From positions 51,679-115,678 of the forward strand of contig JAAFKE010000008.1 of NCBI GenBank assembly GCA_013298215.1: a stretch of 64,000 nucleotides of DNA. Reading direction: 5' to 3'. A program made the translations under genes and the position numbers. The DNA is from Cytophagales bacterium. GTDB taxonomy: Bacteria > Bacteroidota > Bacteroidia > Cytophagales > Spirosomataceae. Shown here in pieces: positions 16,610-25,509 of this stretch (positions are counted from its first letter, which is position 1; each line of letters opens with the position of its first letter). The notes under the pieces are model-generated. The model was not told the DNA's origin and searched no databases. It was given only the letters and a program-made list of their open reading frames with translations.

Positions 16610-18732
16610 TTTTTTCCTTCTGATATACTGCTGGGCGTAGTGCTTCCGAGCAATTGGTTCAAAGCTACCACCCTATCGTTGAGCGATTTAAAAGCCTTTT
16701 CGTGCCGAGCCTCGAGTTCAACCAAGTTCGCAGTCGATTTCAACGATGCTTCGTACATGTAGGCGGGCAACATCCACGAAGCGTACCCGCTGTAAGGGTC
16801 CGAGGACGCGTACAACGAGCGGAACCACGGCCCGTAGGCCATTCCTTTGGGATCGATAAACGATTTTTCTAAGTCGCGCAGACCTTTGTTTATTTCGAGC
16901 AATTTCTCGGTTTTGTTGGCCGCCAAGTAGCCCGTTCGCGCCAACTCGAAAGCCTCCGCATTTTTTTGTAGCGTTGCCACCACTGCCTGCAACTTGTCGA
17001 TCGAAAATGCTGGATTATAGGTCTTGATCGCCTTCTCGACCGTTTTGAGGTGGGTCGTCAAGTCGGTAGCGTACCGAACAACGTCCAACGGAATCAAGTC
17101 GGCGTTGGCCAGCCTGAGCGACATCGTCCCCACGATTTGTTCAACCATTGGCCCCATTTTATAGGTCGGATCTACGTGTTTGTCGTAGTAAAACAAGTCG
17201 TCGTACACCGAGTGGTAGAGCGTTGGCCCGCCCGTTCCTGCACCCAACGATGGCACGCCCACGTGCATATAAAACCCGATGTGGTCGGAGCCTCCGCCCA
17301 AGTTGCCGATGGTGGGTTCGCCCGTTTTGGCTCCTTGCCAGGTTTGGTACACTGTTTTGTTGGAGTCGGGATATTGCACGGCTTGGGTCGATTCTAACAA
17401 AATTTGTTTCATCGACGGCGACGCGCTGCCCCCAAACGCCCGCCCCGAAACCGCCGCGTCGAAATTCATGTAGGCCACTGCCTTGTTGGTGAGTTCGTCG
17501 CGCATTTGTTCTACCCATTCTGCCGAGCCAATGACTCCGTACTCCTCCACATCCCAGTGCGCAATCTTGATGGTTCGACGCGGGCGCTGGCCCTCCTTGG
17601 CCATTTTCCCCAACGACTCCGACAGCGTCAGCAGCATGGCTGTGCCGCTGTTGGGGTCGGTTGCGCCATACGACCACGCGTCGTAGTGGCAGCCTGAGAT
17701 CACCCACTCGTCGGGAAACTCCGCGCCCGTGAGCGTGCCTATAATCTGGTAAGTTCGCACAAAACCTTTTTCTTGGTTTACCTTTAAATGTACCTTCAAA
17801 CCTTCCCCACCCTCAACGCGGTACGCAAAAGGCAAACCACCCTGCCAACCCGTTGGCACGCCGCGCCCTTTCATTCGGTTCAGTATTTCTTGGGCCGACC
17901 CCCACGGAATGGGTGTCACGGGAATGGTATGCAGGGCAGCATCTTTGGGGTCGAGTCGTTTCACTTTTTTTGCTCCGTCCAAGGGCAAGGCGGCCTCAAA
18001 AGGCGTGAGCGGGTCGCCAGTATAGGGCACAGTAAGCAACGACCCCCGCTGAATGGTGTTGTCGTTGGACTGGTTTCCCTCGGGAAAAGTAATTCCCTTC
18101 GCGTAGCCGTTATCGGCGGGATCGGTGTAAATAATCACGCCAATGGCTCCTGCTGCCTCGGCGTGTTTGGCCTTGTAGCCGCGAAAATTGCCCCCGTAGC
18201 GAGCCAACACTATTTTGCCTTTCACGGGTATTTTCATGGCCGCCAACTGTTCAAAGTCCTCTTTTCGTCCGTAGTTTGCGTACACCACCTCGGCGGTCAC
18301 ATCGCCCGAACCCGAATAGGCGTTCCAGCCTGGGGTGAGCAACGGGCTGCTCGAATACTTGTCTTCGGGCAAAATGTATTCTTTATTATTGAGCGGCAGG
18401 CGAACGGGCTCCACAATCTCAATGGCAATTTCGCCTGGCCCTTTGGGCATATAAATATCGTGCGGAAAAACCTCAACCTCCAAGCCAGCCCGCTTCATAG
18501 TCTCCACAATGTAGTCGCGCACCTTGGCGTTTTCGGGCGTACCAGCCGTGTGCGGCACGCTGCACATGGCAGTGAGGTGGCGCTTAAAGGCCTCCGACGA
18601 TTGCAAAGTTTTGAAACGCGCCTCCGTTTTAAGTTGCTCCTCGGCCCGTCTAAGGGCAAAGCCCGTGGGCATTTGGGCTTCAGTGCTGAGAGCTGCCAAC
18701 AGAGTTAGAAGTAACATTGTACCTTTTTTCAT
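16606..18732 (-). CDS. M28 family zinc metallopeptidase, glutamate carboxypeptidase II-like
   Basis: A 708-residue exported aminopeptidase/carboxypeptidase. The start at 18732 gives the signal MKKGTMLLLTLLAALSTEAQ. A protease-associated (PA) domain is inserted early (about residues 120-270, VKGKIVLARYGGNFRGYKAKHAEAAGAIGVIIYTDP). The M28 catalytic domain has the zinc ligands in SGCHYDAWSYGATDPNSGTAML, DVEEYG and SDHIGF. A C-terminal dimerisation-like helical region (about 560-700) completes the glutamate carboxypeptidase II layout. It acts in the periplasm on peptides. It is divergent from the MalY-like gene. Confidence 0.93.
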   Translation of the reverse strand: MKKGTMLLLTLLAALSTEAQMPTGFALRRAEEQLKTEARFKTLQSSEAFKRHLTAMCSVPHTAGTPENAKVRDYIVETMKRAGLEVEVFPHDIYMPKGPGEIAIEIVEPVRLPLNNKEYILPEDKYSSSPLLTPGWNAYSGSGDVTAEVVYANYGRKEDFEQLAAMKIPVKGKIVLARYGGNFRGYKAKHAEAAGAIGVIIYTDPADNGYAKGITFPEGNQSNDNTIQRGSLLTVPYTGDPLTPFEAALPLDGAKKVKRLDPKDAALHTIPVTPIPWGSAQEILNRMKGRGVPTGWQGGLPFAYRVEGGEGLKVHLKVNQEKGFVRTYQIIGTLTGAEFPDEWVISGCHYDAWSYGATDPNSGTAMLLTLSESLGKMAKEGQRPRRTIKIAHWDVEEYGVIGSAEWVEQMRDELTNKAVAYMNFDAAVSGRAFGGSASPSMKQILLESTQAVQYPDSNKTVYQTWQGAKTGEPTIGNLGGGSDHIGFYMHVGVPSLGAGTGGPTLYHSVYDDLFYYDKHVDPTYKMGPMVEQIVGTMSLRLANADLIPLDVVRYATDLTTHLKTVEKAIKTYNPAFSIDKLQAVVATLQKNAEAFELARTGYLAANKTEKLLEINKGLRDLEKSFIDPKGMAYGPWFRSLYASSDPYSGYASWMLPAYMYEASLKSTANLVELEARHEKAFKSLNDRVVALNQLLGSTTPSSISEGKK

Positions 18733-18812
18733 TCGCTTATTTTGGGTCAGTTGTGAGTCAATACTGCAAAATAGCACTTTCTTTGCAGATCATAAATCAA
18801 TCCAAAAAAAAT

Positions 18813-19955
18813 ATGCGTGATTTTGACCAGACCATTGACCGCCGACAAACGGGAAGCATGAAATGGAAACGCTACGGCGACCGCGATGTGATACCAATGT
18901 GGGTGGCCGACATGGACTACAAGGCCGCTCCTGCCATTCAGGCTGCCCTCCAACGCGTAACCGATTACGGCATCATTGGCTACACCCTTGCGCCGCAAGC
19001 ACTCTTGGACGTAGTTGTGGAAAGATTGAAGAACCAACACGGCTGGAAAACCGTTCGGCCCGAGTGGATTGTGTGGCTGCCTGGCTTGGTGCCGGGCCTC
19101 AACTTGGCGTGCCGCACTGTGGGTACGAGCCACGACGGAGTAATGACGGCCACGCCCGTGTATTTTCCCTTCATGTCGTCGCCCGAGTTGTCGGACAGAA
19201 CGACCGTGAAAGTGCCGATGAAAGTAGAGAACAACCGCTGGACGCTGGACTTTGGGGCCATCGAAACCGCCATTGCCCCCAATACAAAAATGTTTATGCT
19301 TTGCAATCCGCACAATCCGACGGGAACCGTTTTCACGGAAGATGAATTAAACAAATTGACAGACATTTGCATCAAGCACAATTTAGTACTTTGTTCGGAC
19401 GAGATTCACTGCGATTTAATCTTAGACGAAACCACAAAACACCTGTCGGTGGCGGCAATTCGCCCCGACATCGAACAACTGTCCATCACGCTGCTATCGC
19501 CGAGTAAAACTTTCAACATTGCTGGGCTGGGGGCATCGTTTGCGGTGATCCCCAACCAACAAATGAGGGAGCAATTTGTGCAAAACAAACTGGGAATTTT
19601 GCCGATGCTGTCCGAATACGCCTACGAAGCCGCCCTGGCTGCCTACCAAGACTGCGAAGCGTGGCGGCAAGATTTATTGACCTACTTACGCCGCAACCAC
19701 GACTTTCTGCTGACTGAAATAAACCAACTCAACGGTTGTAAAATGCTCCCGCTTCAAGCCACTTATTTGGCTTGGGTGGACGTGCAAGCCGCTGGAATCG
19801 AAGACGTTGTGGGGAAATTAGAAGCAGCTGGTGTGGGCGTGATGGACGGCCAAATATTCGGACTCAGCGGACACATTAGGATAAATTTTGGGTGTACTTT
19901 CGAGGTTTTGCAAGAGGCAGTTCGGCGACTAAAAACAGTTTTCACTCCCCAATAA
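18813..19955 (+). CDS. MalY/PatB-type PLP-dependent C-S lyase (cystathionine beta-lyase)
   Basis: A 380-residue fold-type I PLP enzyme. MalY/PatB features are FDQTIDRRQTGSMKWKRY at the start, PMWVADMDYKAAPAI, the LCNPHNPTG block, VLCSDEIHCDLI, and SPSKTFNIAGL with Lys232 as the Schiff-base lysine. Such enzymes cleave cystathionine or cysteine S-conjugates and can supply homocysteine for methionine synthesis. The ATG at 18813 is chosen because residues encoded upstream are not conserved. The UbiA-type gene follows after 3 bp, so both are probably on one transcript although their functions do not obviously connect. Confidence 0.9.
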   Translation: MRDFDQTIDRRQTGSMKWKRYGDRDVIPMWVADMDYKAAPAIQAALQRVTDYGIIGYTLAPQALLDVVVERLKNQHGWKTVRPEWIVWLPGLVPGLNLACRTVGTSHDGVMTATPVYFPFMSSPELSDRTTVKVPMKVENNRWTLDFGAIETAIAPNTKMFMLCNPHNPTGTVFTEDELNKLTDICIKHNLVLCSDEIHCDLILDETTKHLSVAAIRPDIEQLSITLLSPSKTFNIAGLGASFAVIPNQQMREQFVQNKLGILPMLSEYAYEAALAAYQDCEAWRQDLLTYLRRNHDFLLTEINQLNGCKMLPLQATYLAWVDVQAAGIEDVVGKLEAAGVGVMDGQIFGLSGHIRINFGCTFEVLQEAVRRLKTVFTPQ

Positions 19956-19958
19956 AAG

Positions 19959-20801
19959 ATGCGCTCGGCACTCCTACACCTTCGATTTCCGTTTTCTTTT
20001 TTTTTGATGCCCGTCTACCTTTTCGCCCTCAGCCAGTCGGTGCAACCCAACATAGGAAAGGCGTGGCTGGTATTTTTTATCCTGCATTTTCTGCTTTTTC
20101 CCGCCAGCAATGGCTACAATAGTTATTTCGACAAAGACGAGGGCAGCATCGGGCTCTTAGAAACTCCGCCGCCCGTTGAACAAAGTTTGTATTATATCTC
20201 ACTAATTATGGATGCGCTGGCCATTGCGCTGGGGTGGTTTATCGGCTGGCAATTCATGGTTTTTTTGTTGGTGTACGGGCTCATTTCAAAAGCGTACAGC
20301 CATCCGCTGGTTCGACTCAAAAAATACCCCGTGGTTAGTTGGCTCACGGTTGGTCTTTTTCAGGGCGCCGCCACTTACGTTGCCGTTTACCTGGCCATTA
20401 GTCAAGTCAGCTTCGTAGAAACAATCCCAAAATTACTCATCCCAAGTTTGATTTGCACCACCAACCTGCTGGCCATTTATCCGATTACCCAGGTTTACCA
20501 ACACCACGAAGACACCCAGCGCGGAGACCTAACAATGAGCGTACTTTTGGGAATAAACGGCACGTTTCTGAACGCCTTGGCGTTTTTGGGCGTGTCGGCG
20601 GTCGGCTTTTTTTGGTATTTGCCCCTTCAAAGTTTTTTCTTGTTGCTGGCAACCACCGCACCCATGGTCTGTTTTTTGGCCGTTTGGTTGTGGCAAGTAC
20701 GCCAAGATCAGTCCCGCGCCAACTTCAAAAACACCATGATCCTAAACTTATTGGCGGGTATTTGTCTCAATCTTTTCTTCGGAATTTTGTGCCTGTTATA
20801 A
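19959..20801 (+). CDS. UbiA family prenyltransferase
   Basis: A 280-residue inner-membrane protein with about eight or nine hydrophobic helices. The first acidic substrate-binding motif is seen as NGYNSYFDKDEG near residue 50 (N-x3-D-x-D pattern). The second, in HHEDTQRGDLTMSVLLG near 180, fits the D-x3-D-x-D-like loop in degenerate form. UbiA enzymes attach polyprenyl chains to aromatic acceptors in quinone, heme or lipid pathways. The acceptor cannot be predicted. The start 3 bp after the lyase stop supports co-transcription. Confidence 0.85.
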   Translation: MRSALLHLRFPFSFFLMPVYLFALSQSVQPNIGKAWLVFFILHFLLFPASNGYNSYFDKDEGSIGLLETPPPVEQSLYYISLIMDALAIALGWFIGWQFMVFLLVYGLISKAYSHPLVRLKKYPVVSWLTVGLFQGAATYVAVYLAISQVSFVETIPKLLIPSLICTTNLLAIYPITQVYQHHEDTQRGDLTMSVLLGINGTFLNALAFLGVSAVGFFWYLPLQSFFLLLATTAPMVCFLAVWLWQVRQDQSRANFKNTMILNLLAGICLNLFFGILCLL

Positions 20802-20828
20802 TTCGAGGGCACACAAAGCTGCTTCGCT

Positions 20829-21587
20829 TTACGTATCCGCCGTTTTTTTATTGAACAAAGCCTTAAAATCAGGGCTTTCGGTTCGCATCCACTTGTCCCA
20901 AAACGTAAAATACAGCCCATAATTATACTTAAACTGGGAGTGGTGCAAGCTGTGGTGCGTGGCCCCGATCCACCATTTCCCAAACCAATGGGAGTAAAAA
21001 TCTTTGGGGTAAAGCTCCGTATTGAGGTGGTTTATAATGCTGGTTAGGGTCATAACAACCAAAACCACTCCGATGGCCACCACGTGAATCGGAATAACAA
21101 AGAGCATGAGCGGCAGCACAATGGCCTGTAAAATGCTCTCGGCGGGATGAAAAGAAAAGGATGTCCAAGCCGACGTAGTAATGCTGTCGTGGTGCGCTTT
21201 GTGTACCCATTTATACACCCCTGGGCGGTGCATCCAGCGGTGTAGCCAGTAGTAGTAGGTTTCGTGGAGCACCAGCACAATTGCCACGCTCAACACCAGC
21301 CAGAGCAGCGGGTAGTCGTGCCAATCGGTGTATATCTTTGTCCATCCGCGCTGCCAGGCTTGCACCACCGCCGCCGCCGCGAGCGCAAAAATAGCCGACG
21401 TAAACGCCGAATGGCCGATCTCGCGCCAGTCTTGCCACTGCCTGCGGGGCTTGGTGCTCACCTCCCGAAGCGCAAATTGCTCCTTAAATTTAATCTTGAA
21501 CAAGTACTGAAACAACAATACAATAAGTACGTAACGGCCAAAAATGGCCAGAAAAAAAACGAGAGCCGTTTTTATGAAAATAATCAT
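20829..21587 (-). CDS. sterol desaturase / fatty acid hydroxylase family protein
   Basis: A 252-residue membrane di-iron hydroxylase. The histidine clusters HETYYYWLHRWMH, WVHKAHHDS and HHSLHHSQFKYNYG supply the expected iron ligands, placed after four hydrophobic helices. Such enzymes hydroxylate sterols, carotenoids or fatty acyl chains. The start MIIFIKTALVFFLAIF at 21587 is preferred; a longer frame to 21650 would overlap the upstream gene. It follows an NAD(P)-binding protein on the same strand. Confidence 0.87.
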   Translation of the reverse strand: MIIFIKTALVFFLAIFGRYVLIVLLFQYLFKIKFKEQFALREVSTKPRRQWQDWREIGHSAFTSAIFALAAAAVVQAWQRGWTKIYTDWHDYPLLWLVLSVAIVLVLHETYYYWLHRWMHRPGVYKWVHKAHHDSITTSAWTSFSFHPAESILQAIVLPLMLFVIPIHVVAIGVVLVVMTLTSIINHLNTELYPKDFYSHWFGKWWIGATHHSLHHSQFKYNYGLYFTFWDKWMRTESPDFKALFNKKTADT

Positions 21588-21630
21588 TTGAACGAAGTTT
21601 ATCAGGCTGTCGAAAATAAAATATAGCTGG

Positions 21631-22269
21631 CTAAAACGCCTGCAAAGCATCCGACTCGAAAACGTGCACGCCAGCAGTTGCTCCCACTGTTTTTTGAAGC
21701 ATGGCCTCGGCTACTTTTTCGGCCTCGATGGCGCGGTATTTTTGGGGAATGATTGGCGCAAAAAGCCGAAAAAATACCCCACCGATTTGCTCACCCAAAC
21801 GCCGTTCTGGGCGGTTGCCCAACAAAAGCGACGGTCTAAATACGAGCAATGATTCAAAATCAATCTCCGCCAGCCTTTGTTCTACCTCTCCCTTTACCTG
21901 GTTATAAAAAATCGACGAGTGGGCATCGGCACCCATTGCTGTGACGATCGAAAAACGTTGGGCACCGTTTAGTTTTGCTAACTGGGCAATCAGGATCGGA
22001 TAGTCGTAATCGACCTTTCGGAAGGCGACCTTGGAGCCCGCTCTTTTGATGGTTGTGCCCAGGCAACAAAAAACGTCGTCGGCCACAACCGTGGAAGCAT
22101 CTGGGTTGTCGAAGTCGAACAGAATGGTTTGAAGTTTCAAGTCTGCGGTTTTGAGCGGCTCGCGCACCAGTACTTTCACCGTTTCGTAGGCTGGCGATGC
22201 CAGTAATTTGGCCAGCAACGCACCACCCACCAACCCACTCGCACCAATTATTAGGGCCGTCTTTTTCAT
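21631..22269 (-). CDS. NAD(P)-binding protein, HTATIP2/TIP30-like
   Basis: A 212-residue atypical short-chain dehydrogenase. The Rossmann glycine motif is IGASGLVGGALLAKLLA at the N-terminus, and FCCLGTTIKRAGSKVAFRKVDYDY matches the HTATIP2-like group. A conserved tyrosine occurs in IFYNQVKGEVEQ (Y-x3-K). The C-terminal block LLVFRPSLLLGNRPERRLGE is also family-typical. The substrate is unknown. It precedes the desaturase-like gene by 43 bp. Confidence 0.85.
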   Translation of the reverse strand: MKKTALIIGASGLVGGALLAKLLASPAYETVKVLVREPLKTADLKLQTILFDFDNPDASTVVADDVFCCLGTTIKRAGSKVAFRKVDYDYPILIAQLAKLNGAQRFSIVTAMGADAHSSIFYNQVKGEVEQRLAEIDFESLLVFRPSLLLGNRPERRLGEQIGGVFFRLFAPIIPQKYRAIEAEKVAEAMLQKTVGATAGVHVFESDALQAF

Positions 22270-22325
22270 AAATCTATACTTATTGAAGAAATTGTGTAAT
22301 TATTAAAATAAAATGGTGTCGAGAC

Positions 22326-22357
22326 ATTGATAAATCAAAAAACGATGGCTATAATTG
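22326..22357 (+). promoter_or_regulatory. candidate promoter for leuA
   Basis: ATTG (22326-22329) is followed by 20 bases and TATAATTG (22350-22357), one mismatch each from the Bacteroidota TTTG-N20-TAnnTTTG consensus. It would give a leader of about 70 bases before the ATG at 22435. Confidence 0.35.
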
Positions 22358-22434
22358 TAGAGTAATTACGCGGTAAGCGAAATTTCGCTAACAAGTATCA
22401 AACCCATTTATTCAACAAATATAGCTTTTAAAAA

Positions 22435-23583
22435 ATGAGTGAGCGAATTTACATTTTCGATACTACCCTGCGCGACGGCGAGCAAGTGCCTGGCAGCCAA
22501 CTCACAACCGAGGAAAAAATTACGATTGCCAAGGAACTCGAAATCTTGGGTGTAGATATAATTGAGGCGGGTTTTCCCGTTTCGAGCCCAGGCGATTTTC
22601 GTTCAGTGATAGAAATTTCAAAGGCAATTCGCGAGCCGATCATCTGCGCGCTGTCGCGGGCCAAAAAAGAAGACATTGATGCGGCTGGCCAAGCCCTCAA
22701 ATACGCCCGCCTCGGTCGGATTCACACTGGAATTGGCGCGTCGGATATTCACATCAGAAACAAATTTAACTCGACCCGCGAACTGATTTTGGAGCAGGCC
22801 GTGGCCGCCGTCAAACACGCCAAAACATACGTTGAAGACGTGGAGTTTTATGCCGAAGACGCGGGCCGTGCCGACCTTCAATATTTGGCGCAACTTACCC
22901 AAGCCGTAATTGCCGCCGGAGCTACGGTGGTCAATATTCCTGATACCACTGGCTACTGCCTGCCAGACGAGTACGGCCAAAAAATTAAATACATCTACGA
23001 AAACGTGAGCAATGTTCACAAAGCCACTATCTCTATTCATTGCCACAACGACCTTGGCTTGGCCACTGCCAATACCCTGGCGGGGGTGATGAACGGCGCG
23101 CGCCAAGTGGAGGTAACTATGAACGGCATCGGCGAGCGCGCTGGCAATACCTCGCTCGAAGAGGTAGTAATGGCCATTCGGCTGCACAAAGAACTGGGCT
23201 TGGAGACAACCATAAACGCCAAAAGGCTGTTCCCAGTGAGCCAATTGGTGTCTAAAATGATGCGAATGCCAGTACAGGCCAATAAAGCCATTGTGGGGCG
23301 CAACGCATTTGCCCACTCCTCGGGAATACACCAGGATGGCTTTTTGAAGCACTCCGAAAACTACGAGATCATGAACCCGCACGACGTGGGCGTGGACAAA
23401 TCGTCGATTGTGCTCACGGCGCGGAGCGGCCGCCACGCGCTCAAACACCGCCTCGAAAACCTGGGGTACTCGTTCGATAAGTCGGAATTAGACACCCTGT
23501 ACCACAGCTTTTTGGCAGTGGCCGACATCAAAAAAGAAATTAACGACGGCGATCTGGTAGATTTGGTCAAGGCTGCCGCTTAG
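22435..23583 (+). CDS. leuA: 2-isopropylmalate synthase, short form
   Basis: Condenses 2-ketoisovalerate with acetyl-CoA in the first committed step of leucine synthesis. The HMGL-type TIM barrel begins with [15 protein letters not shown] (residues 8-22). The metal-binding HCHND lies near 202-206, followed by the [17 protein letters not shown] signature. The linker [15 protein letters not shown] is present near 285-300. At 382 residues it ends soon after the barrel and lacks the C-terminal leucine-binding allosteric domain of the 500-residue enzymes. This short form is known in several bacteria. No other leu genes are next to it in the window. Confidence 0.88.
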   Translation: MSERIYIFDTTLRDGEQVPGSQLTTEEKITIAKELEILGVDIIEAGFPVSSPGDFRSVIEISKAIREPIICALSRAKKEDIDAAGQALKYARLGRIHTGIGASDIHIRNKFNSTRELILEQAVAAVKHAKTYVEDVEFYAEDAGRADLQYLAQLTQAVIAAGATVVNIPDTTGYCLPDEYGQKIKYIYENVSNVHKATISIHCHNDLGLATANTLAGVMNGARQVEVTMNGIGERAGNTSLEEVVMAIRLHKELGLETTINAKRLFPVSQLVSKMMRMPVQANKAIVGRNAFAHSSGIHQDGFLKHSENYEIMNPHDVGVDKSSIVLTARSGRHALKHRLENLGYSFDKSELDTLYHSFLAVADIKKEINDGDLVDLVKAAA

Positions 23584-23663
23584 TTAGACCGTTTTTTTGT
23601 GCCAAAGCCCACCGATAAATCGAGTGGGACTGCCTAACTTTGGGCTTCGTAAAACGCAAATTT

Positions 23664-24035
23664 ATGCACAGACTTAGATCGAGATTCAGCCTTGTTTTAT
23701 TATTGGTTGCCTCTCTAATGGCCTCATCTTGCGATGAAGAGATGGAGAAGCCTAAAAACTTGATCTCGGAGGCTGAAATGATTCAAATTTTGACCGAAGT
23801 ACAAATAGCCGAGGCAAAAATTGGCAAACTGTCGCTTCTGTCCGTCGATTCGTCTAACTTGGCCTACCAAAAATTGGAGTCCACTATCTTCAAAAAGTAC
23901 AAAACCGACTCCGCTGCCTACAAAAGAAGTTTCAATTTCTACGCCATTCAACCCGAAGTATGGGCCAAAATTTACGAAGGAGTTGTAAAGAATTTGGAGG
24001 TAAAAGACAAGAAAAAAGACGTGAGGGGAATTTAG
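23664..24035 (+). CDS. DUF4296 lipoprotein
   Basis: A 123-residue lipoprotein with signal MHRLRSRFSLVLLLVASLMASSC. The conserved DUF4296 core starts LISEAEMIQILTEVQIAEAKI and continues through YQKLESTIFKKYKTDSAAYKRSFNFYAIQPEVW. TAACTTTG at 23635-23642 looks like a -7 element, which places transcription near 23649 and supports the ATG at 23664 rather than the one at 23640. Its end overlaps the convergent aminopeptidase gene by 4 bp. The function of the family is unknown. Confidence 0.82.
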   Translation: MHRLRSRFSLVLLLVASLMASSCDEEMEKPKNLISEAEMIQILTEVQIAEAKIGKLSLLSVDSSNLAYQKLESTIFKKYKTDSAAYKRSFNFYAIQPEVWAKIYEGVVKNLEVKDKKKDVRGI

Positions 24036-25495
24036 CGTCTGCCAGCGATCCAATCTACCAGTAGCCTCACGCCAAACCCCGATGCTGATTTCATGGACGC
24101 AAACTCCGAGTCGGTGAAGGCAGTGCCCGCAATGTCGAGGTGAGCCCAAGCGGGATGATTCTCGGTAAAGACCTCCAAAAATTTAGCCGCGCTGATTGCA
24201 CCCGCAACTGGCAAACCGCTGTAGTTTTTCAAGTCGGCCACGTCCGATTTTAACATATATTTGTAGTCTTCCCACAGCGGCAATGGCCACAGCTTTTCGC
24301 CCGTGAGCTGGCCCGCCAAATAAAGCTCCGCCGACAGATCGGCGTTGTTTGTGAACATCCCAGCGGCGGCGTAGCCGAGCGTTGCCACGCAGCTACCAGT
24401 GAGGGTTGCCAAGTCTATCATCACATCGGGCGAGTAGTTGCGTACTAAGTAGGCCAAACCGTCGGCCAAAATCAAACGGCCTTCGGCATCGGTATCGATC
24501 ATTTCAATGGTCTTGCCCGAATAACTGCCCATCACCTCCGACGGCTTGGTGGCCAACCCGTCCACCGAGTTCTCGCACGACGGCACGATACCGATCAAAT
24601 GCACGGGCAATTGCAGTTTGGCGGCCATTTCTACCGCACCAAACACCGCTGCCGCGCCCCCCATGTCCGATTTCATGAGGTGCATATTGGCCGACTGCTT
24701 AATGGAAATGCCGCCCGTATCGAAGGTAACACCCTTGCCCACGAGCCCAATTTTTTCGGTCGCGTCGGGGTGTTTGTACTCCATAACAATAAAAACGGGT
24801 TCGTTCTTACTCCCCGCTCCCACTGCTAACAGTGCCTCTAAACCAATATTTTTGCAGGTATCTTGGTCAAAAACCTTGACATCGAATCCGTATTTTTTGC
24901 CCGATTGGCTCGCCCATTCTCCGAGCATTTTGGGCGTTTTGTGGTTTGCGGGGGCGTTTCCCAGCTGCATAACTTGCTGCTGCGTATCGGCCATGGCGCG
25001 CGCATGAGTACATAATTCGGTTGTTTTTTGCAGGACCTGCTGCTCCACCAAAACGGTCAGTTGGGCAGTGTCTTTCGCAAAAAAATCATTGGCCTCCGCA
25101 ATGTCAGTTTTGTAGATACCCACCTCATAATCTCCCAAAAAGAAACCGTTCAGCAGCCCTTCCGCGAGGGTGGGTTGGGGCAGGTAATTTAGGTTCAGGA
25201 CTGTATTGTCGGGGAGTTTGCCCTTAAAACGGTACGCAAAAGACCGCATGGCAGCGATGCAATCTGCCATTTTGGGGTCTTTTCCCAATCCGACCAAATA
25301 TACTTTTGCGCTGGCGGCAATCAGCGGCAAAACCTCCTTGTGCTTGGCGGCAAACTCGCTTTCAATAAACGCTGCGCTCAGACCGTGCGCATCGGCAATT
25401 TGCTTCATTTGGTCTTTTAGGCCGTCCGACTGTGCCACGGCGATAATCAACGCTTGGGTGTTGGCGGGTAAAGTATTACTGATTTGGGTTTGCAT
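24032..25495 (-). CDS. leucyl aminopeptidase, M17 family
   Basis: A 487-residue cytosolic di-metal aminopeptidase. The C-terminal catalytic domain has the metal-binding GKGVTFDTGGISIKQSANM and the family signature NTDAEGRLILADGL (here DTDAEGRLILADGLAYL). The N-terminal 160 residues are the macro-like regulatory domain, and WAHLDIAGTAF near the C-terminus is also conserved. It cleaves N-terminal residues in protein turnover. An esterase-like gene lies 14 bp upstream on the same strand. Confidence 0.94.
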   Translation of the reverse strand: MQTQISNTLPANTQALIIAVAQSDGLKDQMKQIADAHGLSAAFIESEFAAKHKEVLPLIAASAKVYLVGLGKDPKMADCIAAMRSFAYRFKGKLPDNTVLNLNYLPQPTLAEGLLNGFFLGDYEVGIYKTDIAEANDFFAKDTAQLTVLVEQQVLQKTTELCTHARAMADTQQQVMQLGNAPANHKTPKMLGEWASQSGKKYGFDVKVFDQDTCKNIGLEALLAVGAGSKNEPVFIVMEYKHPDATEKIGLVGKGVTFDTGGISIKQSANMHLMKSDMGGAAAVFGAVEMAAKLQLPVHLIGIVPSCENSVDGLATKPSEVMGSYSGKTIEMIDTDAEGRLILADGLAYLVRNYSPDVMIDLATLTGSCVATLGYAAAGMFTNNADLSAELYLAGQLTGEKLWPLPLWEDYKYMLKSDVADLKNYSGLPVAGAISAAKFLEVFTENHPAWAHLDIAGTAFTDSEFASMKSASGFGVRLLVDWIAGRR

Positions 25496-25509
25496 TCTGT
25501 TTTATTGGT

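Noticed and set aside
18717..18812. N-terminal extension of the MalY-like protein
   Set aside because: It is hydrophobic and overlaps the divergent peptidase start; homologs begin at MRDFDQ.
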